From Posidonia oceanica (lineage: Eukaryota; Streptophyta; Magnoliopsida; Alismatales; Posidoniaceae): a stretch of DNA of 64,000 nt. Shown here in pieces: positions 52,993-64,000 of the stretch (the first letter of the stretch is position 1; each line of letters opens with the position of its first letter). The position numbers and the translations under genes are program-made. The stretch spans positions 434,001 to 498,000 of the forward strand of contig JAZBRS010000044.1 of NCBI GenBank assembly GCA_037176725.1, written 5' to 3'. Under the pieces are notes generated by a model. That model was not told where the DNA came from. It did no database searches and was given only the letters and a program-made list of their open reading frames with translations.

Positions 52993-55900
52993 TGTTGACA
53001 CCCCATCTTGACAGGCTTGGATCATTTGGGACCTTCTGGTGGCTTCTGGATCTAAACCTAGGTCAAAACAACCCCCAACCCTCTTCATCTCACCCTTCAA
53101 AACAAGCCTAACTTGACCTAAGCCTACACCCTCTTCCCAAGCCCAAAACCTGCCCAAGAACCATAGGAAAACCTATCAACCCCTACTTAGCAAACCTACC
53201 CAAACCCTTAAAAACTTTCAGCCCAAAACCATTCCCAAAAACCCTAGAAAACTTAGGTGAAACCACCCTTTTTCTACACCTCAAAACCCTTCCAAAACCT
53301 TCTCAAAACTAAACCAAAGCCCTAGAACCAACACTAGAAACCCTAGGCTACACACTCCCCAATTTTCACTCCATTTCAAAACTTTTAAGCCTTCCTTTTA
53401 CCTAAATTATCCTTTTCTCTCTCCTAGATTATTCTTTTCTCTCTCCTGATTATCCTCCCTCTTTTCATCCCCTTCTCTCTCTTTTTCTTGCCTGGCTGTG
53501 GGCCCCCTTTGTGCTTCTATCTCTTCTCTATCTTATTTCTATTTTTACCTTATTTTTAGCATTTTCCCTGACTTTTAAAAATTATTCTCCTCCAACTCAT
53601 CTCTTTCCCCTTTATTCTTCCTTTTTTTCCTTTTCTTCTCCCTTCTCTTTTCCTTTTTCTTTCTTTTGCTAAAACCCATAAAAACCCTTAAAAAAATCCT
53701 AAAACTCTAAAACTAAAGGGAAATAAACCAGAACCCTAAGAAAAATAATTAAAAACATTAAACAAACAATTAAAAACCTAAACCCAACTAAAATTAGCTA
53801 AAATGGAAAATCAAGGAGTGTAACCTAAAAAATACAAAATAACCAAAAGAAAATGCTGTAAAATCAAGGAAAAAACTAAAATATAATCAAAACCAACCAA
53901 AAGTGAAAACCCTATCAAAATAACCTAAAAACAAACCCTAAGAAGAAGTAAAACAATTAAAAACACCAAGACAAATAATTAATGGAAAGCTTAAACTTAA
54001 CAAACCTAAGAAGAACAATTTAAGAACTTAATTAAAAAAGAAAATGAGAAGCAAATTAAAAAGATTCTAAAACACTTAATCCATCAAGAAGAAACTTAAC
54101 TAAAAAACATCAAGAAAACTTAATAAATAAAAAATCAAAAGTGTAATTCAAAAAAAAGACTTAAGAAGAATCCTAAAAAGACTAAAATCAAAAGCCCAAA
54201 ACTCACTCTAATTAATCTAAAAATAAACTTTAAAAAATCCTCACTAAAATCCCAAATACTTAACAAGAAAAACACAATGGAAAAATAATTTAAAAGGTTT
54301 AACAAATACTTAATCAAAATGGAAAACAAATTAAAAACAAAGAAAATCCTTAAAACCCTAACCAAACCCAAAACCCCTCTAAAACCAGAATTAATCAACT
54401 AAAAACAGTCATTAAAAATTTAATCAAGATCCTAACTTACAACACAATCATTCTAATATTTTTGCTAATTTTTATTTTATTTTTACCTTATTTATTTCCC
54501 CTCTTTTTCTCCTCTCTTTCTCTTTTCTTCCTATTTCTCTTCCTTTCCTCTTCTCCTGCTGGGCCTAGTCCAGCCCGTCCACCCTTCCCTTCTTTCCTTT
54601 TTTTCTTTCTCCTCTGGCTCGCGGCCCGGCCCGCTTCCCTCCTTCTTCCTCTTCCTTCTTCTTCCTCTGTGTTTTTTCTCCTCCTCCCGCGAGCTGCACA
54701 GCGCTCCCTCCTCCTTTCAAAATTCAACTTCTTCCCTCTCCGTCCAATCCAGCAACAGCTCGCCGCTCCTCTCTCTTCTCTCAGCACCTTTTCCGGGAGG
54801 CATTAACTGCCTGTCATCTCGCCGGCTACTCGTCTCCCTCAGCTGCAGTGGACGGTGTCGGTGGAATTTGAATTCCAGAGCGCGCGAGCAAGCCGGAGGG
54901 CAGCAGATAAAGCCAGCCCTTTAGCCCCTCCTCCAATGCCCTTTTGCCGTACGAGAGAGAGAGCTGAAATCCAGAGAGAATTCCCCAGCAAGCTTCCCCT
55001 TCTTCTCCCTCTGAATTCAGCAGAACTTCCTCTTTCCCATTCCCCTGAAACCAGCCCGTTCCAGCCTCCAATTCTCTTCCATTTCATCCCCTAAATCCAC
55101 CCAGAGTCCCAGCATTCCTCCTCTACCCTTCCACGGCCTTTCCATTCTTGAAAACACCCCGAATTCACCCGAATTTCCACCACAGAAGCCAACTGCAACC
55201 CAACGCCACCTCTCCTGAAATTCCCACCACCACAGACCTTCCAACCGTCCCAAACTTTCCCCTGTCACTCGCCTGAACTCCACCTCTCCAAGACACCCAG
55301 CCTTCAGCCTTCTCCCCCTTCACGGGCCGAACCTTCCACCACAAACAGTTACCTCCCTCTCTGACCAGAAAATCGACTGGCCTGCAAACTCCACCCACAG
55401 CCTCCCAAAACCCAATTCAACTGCCCAGAACCCTTCACCAAACCCCCAGCAATCTTCCAGAAGATCCCATCCGGCCTGAGGAGCAGCGGACACTCTCCCC
55501 GGTCTCCGGCTGCCTCTGTGAACCCAAGATCAGCCGAATCTTCCTCCGGTCTTCGCAGCAGCCTTCCAAGCATCCAGGAAGCTCCGGAGGGTCGCTCTGA
55601 GGAGATCCGAGCCGTCCCGAGCCATCGACGCCCCCTCCTCTCACCGGACGAACTCCACCGGCGACCTCTGAAACTGCCTGCGTCAGGAGGACTTCCCAGC
55701 CACGGAAACAGGTAAACTCTTACTCCTTTAGCATAATCTTCTTCCCCTCTTGCTTCCCCCCCCTTAGAGTAGGTTTTTCTTCGCTCCTGCGCCGGTGGCC
55801 TCTCCGGCCAGAGTCGTCTTCTCCGGCGAGTCTCTCCGCGTGTCCCTCCGCTCCGGTCAGCAGAACAGCGTTCCAGCGGCACCCTCTGGTCCACACGAGT

Positions 55901-57890
55901 CTCAGGAACACGCTCCAGCCTTCAGATTGCCGCGTCGTCGCGTCGATCGCCCGGAACGCGCTTCTGAAGCTCTGCAGATCTCCGGTGGCCTCTCCGGCTC
56001 GCTCCAGCCCGCGTCAAGCTCCGCCGAATGTCGTCCGACCTCCGTCAGGACCTGGAGATGCCTCCCCACCGGCCTGCGCTGCTCCAGCATCCCTGTGCCG
56101 GCGTTCATGGACGCTTGCTGCTACAGTGTCCATGGCCGCCGGCCTTTACACTGTTCCTTTATTTTCCAGTTATCTAAGTTTTTCGTTAAATATTGCATTT
56201 CTGGTCTGAATTCTTGCTATTTTGCATTCCAGTCCTTTATTTGATTTAATCTGCTGATTTCTGAACTGAAACTATATTAAATTGCATGAAATGTCTGTAG
56301 TTCTCCTTATTTGCTTTCTGTTCCATTTACTGTGCTTTCCTTCAGAAATAAGTTAGACTTTGGCCCTCCAGTTTTTGATTTTTGCACTTAAGTCCTGCAG
56401 TAGTTTAATTAGATTTAATGCATATAGTTTGCCATATAAAATTGCATTCCAGGTCCCTTTTGTTTTCTGCTTTTGCATTCTGGTCCTCTATCCTGTAGAA
56501 CTTAGGTTTTATTTTTCATTTTTGCTTGTTGCATTGCATTTTTCCCCTTCTGTTTTCTGATTTTTGCATATAGGTCCTTTCTAATGCACAGTAGTCATTT
56601 AAATGCATATTTAGCTTATTAAATTGCATTTTTGACCTTGCATATTTTAAAAATTGCATGTCAGTCCTCTGTCTGCCCCTTTAATGCATATTTTGCTTCA
56701 AAAATTGCATTTTTGACCCTGCATGATTTGAAAATTACACATAGGTCCTCTGCATGCTTATAAAAATCATTTAAATGCATATTTTGCTTCAAAAATTACA
56801 TTTTAGCCCCACATGTTTGAAAAATTGCATGTAAATCCCCCATTTGAATTCCCAGACTACTTAGGACCCTGTTTCTCTGGAAAAATTGCATTTTAGACCC
56901 TAAAGATTTCAAAATTGCATTTCAACTTGACACATGATTTCAAAACTTGTCCTGATGCATACCCCTTTTGGAAAATTGCATTTTAAACTCTGTCTTTTGC
57001 AAAATTGCATTCAGACCCTCCTTTTTTCAAAATCCTTGCATGAAAGTCCCAAACTTTTCAAAACTTTTGCATTTAGACCCCCATCTTTTCAAAAATTGCA
57101 TTTGAGACCCCAATCTTCTGAAAAATCCCCCCTAAGTCTTTTCTTGCTTTCTGCATGCATTGCATTCATGCATCCTAGCTTTTTGCATCCTCTGCACACA
57201 CTTAAAGCTTCTTTAGCTCCCATTTACATGGGAGGACCTGTTTGCACACCTCTAGGACCCCATGTACACTTAGATCTGTTCTTCTCCCCTGTTCTGGCCC
57301 CTCTGCCTTGAAGCTGTGATATCTTCCAATCCGGCCGTTGGATCTTCTCAAGCAAGCTACCCGGACGACCCCGGCAGAGCGCTCTTCATCATGGACCGAG
57401 CAGATCTCAGAACAGGTCTCAGATTCTCTAGGTAAGTCCTTCTGAACCCCTGCACAGCATTCGTTTGCATACCATTTGCATTGCATGCATCGTTTTCACT
57501 TTTTGTCTCCTCGGGCATGTAGAATAGGACTTCCTCTTCTTACCTATCAATTCTGTTCCTCCTTTCGCGTATTCCCAAGTGTCTTGTGTTGTGTTTCCTC
57601 TGGATTCACCACTTATTGCGACTCTCTTCCACCTTTTCCACGATCCGATCGCACTGCGAGCTTTGGACAGCGTGTGGGACACATCGTGGAGCGGTTTAGT
57701 GGAAAACAGTCACAAAGCGGTGGTAATCCCTTCACTTGCTTGTTCTCCCCATTGTAGGTCTTCACACCTACTCTGTGCGACCCTCAAACAGCGTCTGTTC
57801 TCACACACGCGCTGTTTCGTTTCTCCTTTCGCTTCCCTTATTCTTTTCCCTTGCATTTGCATCCACATGGTTTTGCCGAGGTTTTGCTTC

Positions 57891-58372
57891 GTTTTTGGCA
57901 CCGTTTTGCGTGTCTGCATTGTCTTTTGGGCCGTTTTGCGCGCCCGCTTTGTTTTTGGCACCATTTCGCGTGCCCGCCTTGTCTTTTGCGCCGTTTTGCA
58001 CGCCCGCTTTGTTTTCGGCACCGTTTCGCGTGCCCGCCTTGTCTTTTGCGCCGTTTTGCGCGCTCGCTCTGCTTTTCGCACCGTTTTACATGCCGGCTTT
58101 GTCTTTTGCGCCGTTTTGCGTGCCTGCATTGTTTTCGACGCCGTTTTGCGTGCCCGCTTTGTTTTTGGCACCGTTTTGCGTGCCCGCTTCGCTTTTGGCA
58201 CTGTTTCGCATGCCCGTCTTGTTTCCTTGCATCGTTTTGCATGCCTGCCTCGCTTTTGGCACCGTTTCGTGTGCCCGTTTTGTTTCTGGTATTGTTTTGC
58301 GTGCCCGTCTTGTTTTCTTGCACCATTTTGCGTGCCGCTCTCGTTTCTTGCATTGTTTCGCGTGCTTTGCGC
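57891..58372 (+). repeat. LTR hairpin minisatellite (element C copy)
   Basis: Sixteen ~30-bp units around CGTTTTGC. The arms are GGCAC/GTGCC in most units, GCGC/GCGC near 58058, GCAT/ATGC near 58230 and GGTAT/GTGCC (G-T pairs) near 58288. Two or three units have one mismatch. Long open frames over this stretch on both strands are artefacts of the repeat. Confidence 0.85.
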
Positions 58373-58636
58373 CGTTTTCTCTTGCATGTCGCTTGCATCT
58401 GCATGGATTTACCGTTGTTTTGCTTTTTCGCTTGCATTTGCATATAGGGCAATGATGCTTACTGCCTGGAGTTCTCACGAACCAGGTTTCGCCCGGTTCG
58501 GAACACAGACAGCGCTGCTGAGCACTTAGACAGCACGTTTACTTTCCTTGCATTGCATCCTACCACTTAGAGCACACCTATGAGCATTCATTCAGGCATT
58601 CATTGGCATTTAGGCATTCAAACCTGCATTTCCCTG

Positions 58637-58722
58637 CGTATGCGAGCGTAAGCCTAGAAAGACCGATTCTCGAGCATGTCAGGGGTGCCTAACACCTTCC
58701 CCGTGCGTAACAGGAGTCCTGC
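58637..58722 (+). promoter_or_regulatory. Conserved LTR block (element C copy)
   Basis: Same block as in A, B and D with a handful of changes (CGAGCATGTCAGGGGTGCC). The GGTG/CACC hairpin is intact. Confidence 0.6.
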
Positions 58723-59030
58723 CCAGTCTTTTGGCCCGTAATGACCATATTGCCCTTATCCTAGGCATGAGTCATCTCATTTGCATGTATTTGCATTTGT
58801 TTTCCTCTCCATTGCTTCGCTTTGCATTTCTCGCTCGGTTTTGCGTGTTAATTCATGCATTTCCCCCGGTTTTCCTTGTCTCCCGATAATAGACACGGTG
58901 GCGACTCTGATTTGTCTTATCTTCTCCTTTTCTTACCTTTTCTTCCTTTTTTAAGTATTTTCGAGTTGAGCCCTCCTCCTCGGATCATCACCGCTATTAG
59001 TAAGCCTGATTCTGATTAGGATTACTACAG

Positions 59031-59048
59031 TGGCGACTCCGCTGGGGA
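59031..59048 (+). other. Primer binding site of element C
   Basis: TGGCGACTCCGCTGGGGA, identical to B, one base after the LTR end at 59029. Only a diverged second copy (CGTGGCTACTTTGCTAGGG, near 59171) follows. Confidence 0.85.
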
Positions 59049-60358
59049 TGCTAGACTCCGACTTTCGCCTCCGCTTTCGCTCGCTTGGGATTTACTTGCT
59101 TTGTCTGCCTTTTGTGCCTTCTTTGCCTGTTTCGCTCGCTTTTTCTGTGCAAACTCCTAGCGAGTCTCCTCGTGGCTACTTTGCTAGGGTTTGGCACCTC
59201 CTTTGCCTCAATTTGCGCTCTATTTTGCTTCGCTTTGCCTCTGTTGCTTGTTTATTTACTCGTTTCCTTGCTTCTGCTCTTACTTGCTTTATAGCTTACT
59301 TATCTTTATCTTCCTTGTCTTGCTTGCTTATTATTGCTTTATCTCTCGCACAATGCATGTCTACATACTTGTTTGGCAACAATGCATGCTTTTTGAATGC
59401 TGAATGCTTCTCTTACACCTTTGCTATGTCACTACGCACGCACATGCCTTGCATATATGCCTTTTGACATGATGAATGCTTTTTCTTCACTATCATGCCC
59501 ACGAACACTCGCACATGCCATGCACTTGCCTTTTGCTGTGTTGTATGTTGTTTGCCAGCCATGTCTGACTGATTTTCTTCTCTTTCGCACTTGCCATGCC
59601 TAGGATAGTAGAGACTTGTTTGCTCTCCCCATGGTTAACTAAAAATGGCAAGTAAAAGGAACTTCTAGGAGTAACTAGAGACTTCAAACAATCCTTCACC
59701 CCCTTTGGTTAATAAAATGCGCAAGATAAAAGACTTTAATCATTTGCATAAGCATCATATAGGGCATGCATCTTCTCATCTGAGTCCACCTATTTAGTCT
59801 GCGAAGGACAGTCCCGGCCTCTTGTTCCACCGCTTTGAGCGTGGCGCGAGTCAGCCGGTCTGTCCCCCTTGTCCGGGGGTCGTGTCGGTGTTAGTAGAGG
59901 GTACCACCCACGCTTTGGCGGGGTAGAGGCCACCAACGCACCACCCTGTCATTTCCTGAGCTTTGGGCCAGGAGTTAGGCAGGGAACCTACTTTTCTGAC
60001 CTAAGTCGGTGACCCGTACACCCAGGGATACCCGAAGTAGATCACCTGCTAAGATACACTAGTTAGGTAAGGGGGCATACTAGAAAGCATACATATCATT
60101 CATGCCATTTAACTTAACTCATTTGCATTCATCTTTTCAGTTTCTAACCCCAGTTTCCTTTTGTTTGTGTCACCAGTGATCGGTAAGCAAGTTCCCCTTG
60201 CTAGAGCTTGAGTACCGACCTTTGTTGGCACCCCTGTTGCGACCTTATTCGCGACCATTCCCCCTTCTGAGCTATCCGCATTTGCGACGATAGCTCCTAT
60301 TAGGAATCACCGTTTGAACACCCATCGCAGCCCTGTTCTCACGCGCTCTAGGTCAGCA
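59049..60358 (+). other. Element C leader with conserved block and acceptor-like site
   Basis: T-rich leader collinear with A and B. The conserved block is at 59778-60015, with CCCCC-TTGTC-CGGGGG. TTTGTTTGTGTCACCAG ends at 60176, 180 bases before the gag start position, the same distance as in A; a further CTTTTCAG lies at 60140. No coding frame is supported. Confidence 0.6.
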
Positions 60359-63300
60359 AAGGCCCAGTACGTCAGTGAGCCTCTTTTCACTCCTGTCACG
60401 GAGGGTGTTTCCGTTCTGGCCCCTCCGGTTGCTCATTCTGTCCCTCTTGTTTCCCCTCCGACGCCAGGGTTTCCTCCCCTGGCGCCTCTAGGATCCCAGT
60501 ACGTCCCGGGATAGTGGCAAGCATCTCTTCCTCCGGATCCGATCGCCGAGTCTATCTTGACGACCGTCACTCGCGTTTCGGAGATGCCACTGCCCCCTCT
60601 GTCCCAGGGATACGTCGCCTTTGACATCCCACCTACCGCTGCTGCGACCTTTTCTGTAGAATCTTTTCCTCCCGGACAGTCTATGTCCGTGCCACTTGCT
60701 TCTCAACCTTCGCCGGCACTGCACTTCAGCGTCCCCACTGGCGAGACGCCTGAGGCACAGTACCAGCACCTGATGGAGCTTGCCTAGAGACTGCAGGGCA
60801 TGGCTCTATTAGTTCGTTTTTCCTGTGCTCCTGTCATTCCTGAGGTTCCTTTGAGGCCAGTTCCTGCATCTCTTGCATCTACCTCTACACCTCCGCCTTG
60901 ACCATCGTCTCAACTGCTCACGGTTCCGACGATGGGGGCCCGTTTACCGCCTCCTGCTGCACAACACTTAGCACAGCATGCTCCTCTTCCCCCTGGTGGT
61001 CAGTCCTTCGGACCGGCTGGAGCCTAGTACCTCACTGGCTCGCTGTCTGGCACCCCGCTTGTACAGCAACTGGTGCTCCGTCATCCTACCCCTATCACAG
61101 CACAGCATGGCATCTACTCTTCTCCCTTGCATCAAGCCCAGCATCCTGCATACACTCCTGCATACACAGTTCCCCAGCACGGATACGCTGGCCATCCCGT
61201 TGCTCCACCAGGCGACGCTATGGTAGATCCGGAGGAGCACTTAGGTGCGACCCATTCGGCGTATGTGCTCACTACCCCTACTGATCCCTCCCCTATAGCA
61301 GCAACTCCGGACCCCATCAATAACCGGATGGACATCTTGGAAAAGGCACTACGACTAGTGCAGGGTACTGAGCACCAGACCTACCAATTTCGAGACCTCT
61401 GCTGCTTTCCAGAGGCGGTACTCCCTCCGAAGCTCAAAATCCCGGACTTCGAGAAATACAATGGTAGGGGCTGCCCCGTGGCACACCTGAAGGTGTATTG
61501 CGGTGATCTCGCTCAGCTTCAGGCTGACGAGAGATTGCTGATCCGCCTGTTCCAGAAGAGTTTGACCAGGCCGGCACTCAAGTGGTTTACATCGCTTGAC
61601 ATGTCAGCCATCAAGACTTGGAACGACCTCAGTCAGGCGTTCCTGGAACAATACTCCTTCAACCTCGATCTAGTCCCAAAGCAGGCGGACTTGATCGCAA
61701 TCAAGCAGAATTCCGGCGAGCCGTTCGGGGAGTACGTCGGCCGCTGGCGCGCCCTTGCCTCTCAGGTTCGAGATAGACCCTCTGACGAGGAGTCTATTGA
61801 GATCGTCATCAAAGGGGTGCAGCCATCTCTCGGAGCTCTGCTTAGCATCCAACCAGTCACTACTTTTGCAGCGCTCATCAGAGCTGGAGCGCGCGTGGAG
61901 AGTTCTTTGTGGAGTGGCAACTTCCTGGCTCTCTCTGCGTTCGCTAAGCAGGCCACGATCAGCAGTAACAATGCCAACAGCAACGCCTCCAACAACAACA
62001 GCGGCAGCAACAACAACCGCCCGAAGAGGAAAGACTCGCCGAAAACCGCTGTTGCATTCGTCGACTCCCCTGCTGTGCCTGTTCGCTTGCCATCCCGGCC
62101 TGCCCCAGCTCAGATGGTGTACGCTCCTGCACCTAGGAATCCACCCACACCGTAAATCACAACCACCGCTAGACCGATCTACCCTGCCGCACCGGTTCAG
62201 CAAGGCTCATACCAGAGGCAAAGAAGGCCACTCACTGAGAAGCGGAAATTCGCCCCACTGGTGGAACCGCTCACAGTCATCTTGCCAAAGGTTGCATCGC
62301 TCTTGAAGTTCTCGGAGGTTCGTCTGCCCCCAAGTCCCTTGCCGCATTTGTTTAGGGCGAACCTCTTCTGCAATTTCCATTGAAGTGCCGGGCATTCGAC
62401 GGACAATTGCTTCTCCTTGCGGAACGCTATTCAGGATTTAATCGAATCGGGAACGATTGTGATTGACACGCACGAGGCATCAACTCAAGCACACACACAT
62501 GCATCTGCACATTCAGCTGTTCCCCCTCATTCTGGCATCATCCACCAACCCCTACCGGAGCACTCTTATCCGGGAGGGGCGGGAACCTCAGGCATCCATT
62601 CTGTCTTTCCTTCTGGGCCTGTTACCTCTGTGGTAGACCCTTCTGATCTTATCTCTGATATCTCTGAGCCTTTCCCTGTAAATCTCTATCTTGCGGCAGT
62701 TGCCAGCTCCGAGTCGGGAATTCACATGATCTGACCGCGTGCCAGGTCGGAGCACCCCTCCGCGCCCCCCACTGTGCTTCCTCAGGCTCAATCCCCTGTA
62801 CACCTTCTAGCTAGGGCCCAGCCTAGATCCCCTGTCCACCTCTTAGGGCGACCTCAGCTAGAATCCCCTGTACACCTTCTAGGCAGACCTCAACCTGCCC
62901 TAGCCTTCCCACCCCAACAACCATACCCTCTAGGTAGACCTCAATACCCAGTAGGTCCCCCTGTAACTCCTCCTGTGCTCGCAGCACGTGCTCCAGTGGT
63001 TATTGACTTAACCTTGGACACCCATCGCGTTCCTTACAGCTACGCTACAGAAATGTGTGTGGAAGTAACACAATCGGGGAGGGTCTACAGGCCCCCAACA
63101 CCGGCAATTAGGCCAAATCACCCCAAGCCTGCTATGCCCCCACCCTCCAACCAACCTGTAGCAGATCCAACCCCAAATCAACCCGTAGCAAGCCAAATCC
63201 CTGCCCAGCCTGTAGCGGCCCAGCTTCCTGCCACTACCCCCTTAGAGCTTGCCAAAATGACCCCTCCTGTCGCCAAAAAGAACCAACCCAAGGCAGACAT

Positions 63301-64000
63301 AACCTCCCAAATTAAGAAGGTCAAAGCTGACATTTCCATTTGGGATCTAATCCACACCTCTGCCGAACACCGCGAGGATTTTCTTCGCGTGTTCCAGGCT
63401 GCCTGTGTGTCCCAGTCTATTGAGCCTTCAGCCTTGGAAAGCATGGTAGGGATGATTGCGGAGCCCCAGGTCATCTCTTTTACGAGCGATGAGCTACCTC
63501 TGGCGGGGATTAATCATAACCAACCCCTGTTCGTCACGGTTCAGTTCAAAAGCTTTCACATTCCCCTAACACTGGTTGATAATGGGTCAGGCCTTAATGT
63601 CTACCCCTTGCGTACTGCAACGAAGCTTGGATTCAAAGCCGAGGACATCACACCAGCCGTGAAGGGAATGACAGCTTTTGACAACACCCACCATGATGCT
63701 CTAGGGATTCTGATTATTCCTCTTGCCATTGGCCCGGTCATTTTTGATGTAGAATTCTATGTCGTCGACTTGAAGCCAAATTTCAATCTTCTGCTTGGGC
63801 GCCCTTGGCTCCACAAGCATCAGGTCCTTCCTTCGACCCTCCATCGGATGATAAAGTACCGTCGTGGCGATGATGTCATTGTCGTCATGGCGGAGAACTT
63901 TGAGAAGGAGCGGATCGAAGCAGTCTCCCCCGTGTCTTCACAAGCTATCCCGTTTGACCCCGAGACTTCTGAAGCTCTATATCGCGTTAATCGGTGCGAG
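60359..64000 (+). pseudogene. Element C gag-protease frame, seven stops, cut by window end
   Basis: One reading phase holds from 60359 to the end of the window with no frameshift. The start codon is AAG where A and B have ATG. Stops: 60512 TAG, 60785 TAG, 60899 TGA, 61025 TAG, 62153 TAA, 62381 TGA, 62732 TGA. Gag core (PDFEKYNGRGCP ... GEYVGRWRALASQ) spans about 61440-61830; the finger CNFH-stop-SAGHSTDNC is near 62370. Proline-rich tail with three PVHLL-type repeats (62790-62890). Protease begins LVDNGSGLNVYPL near 63575 and reaches LLGRPWLHKH at 63800. Gag and protease are one continuous frame, so Gag-Pol needs no frameshift. Confidence 0.88.

Larger units (their letters stand above)
52993..59029 (+). 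mobile_element. Element C 5' LTR (6037 bp)
   Basis: It starts TGTTGACACCCCATCTTGAC and ends AGGATTACTACA before the PBS. Zone order equals B: AACCCTA-rich front (53000-54470), GATAAAGC TATA-like site at 54905, GC-rich stretch, donor-like ACAG-GTAAAC (GT at 55712), T-rich zone (56340-57190), second donor CTAG-GTAAGT (57432), minisatellite (57891-58372) and conserved block (58637-58722). It is clearly diverged from B. The 3' LTR lies outside the window. Confidence 0.9.

Noticed and set aside
57579..58529. 316-codon frame and several 140-240-codon frames on both strands over the LTR minisatellites (also 4643-5407 and 18572-19114)
   Set aside because: All phases of the 30-bp repeat are open at once, the peptides are Cys/Phe/Leu or Lys/Arg repeats, and no phase is preferred between copies.

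Overview
This window looks like nuclear, repeat-dense DNA from a large seed-plant genome. The evidence is Ty3/gypsy retrotransposons of the Tat/Ogre type (LTRs near 6 kb, a second archaeal-type RNase H, a CX2HX4HX4C gag finger, 3'-UTR tandem repeats), a plant CACTA transposon with TNP2 and transposase_24-like genes, and plant-style introns in a captured FKBP fragment. I cannot name the species. I find no intact host gene; nearly every base belongs to, or lies between, nested mobile elements.

Layout. 1-1654: unassigned, probably transposon-derived. Element A (about 1655-42940, plus strand) is the old host element: 3' part of a 5' LTR, PBS, leader, gag, protease, linker, RT, RNase H, archaeal-type RNase H, integrase, a downstream extra ORF, a hairpin-rich tandem-repeat array, PPT, and only the first 144 bp of the 3' LTR. 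A is broken by a minus-strand solo LTR D (3961-9673, 5-bp duplication GATTG) in its leader and by a complete 19-kb element B (13678-32714, duplication GCTGG) inside its protease codons. Joined across B, the A coding frame reads through the catalytic region of the protease. A's 3' LTR is cut at 42941 by a CACTA-like transposon on the minus strand, whose own 5' part is missing near 52440. After a minus-strand retroelement scrap (about 52530-52992), element C begins (5' LTR 52993-59029) and runs off the window inside its gag-protease frame.

How the parts relate. A and C are decayed autonomous-type relatives: one long gag-pol frame interrupted by stops, but with very few indels. B is younger (its two LTRs look about 99% alike), keeps an intact gag, and has no protease, RT or integrase, so it would need pol in trans. 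A, B and C share a leader design with splice-site-like sequences, and A and B also share 3'-UTR repeats and stem-loops.

The most unusual signal is in the A and B 3' UTRs. Short tandem units there vary in sequence but keep two interleaved complementary stems (an H-type pseudoknot layout), with apparent compensatory changes. A second device of four alternating complementary segments is conserved between A and B. A separate LTR minisatellite also keeps a hairpin. The CACTA carries FKBP-type isomerase exons with introns, lying between two 98-99% identical copies of its own sequence.
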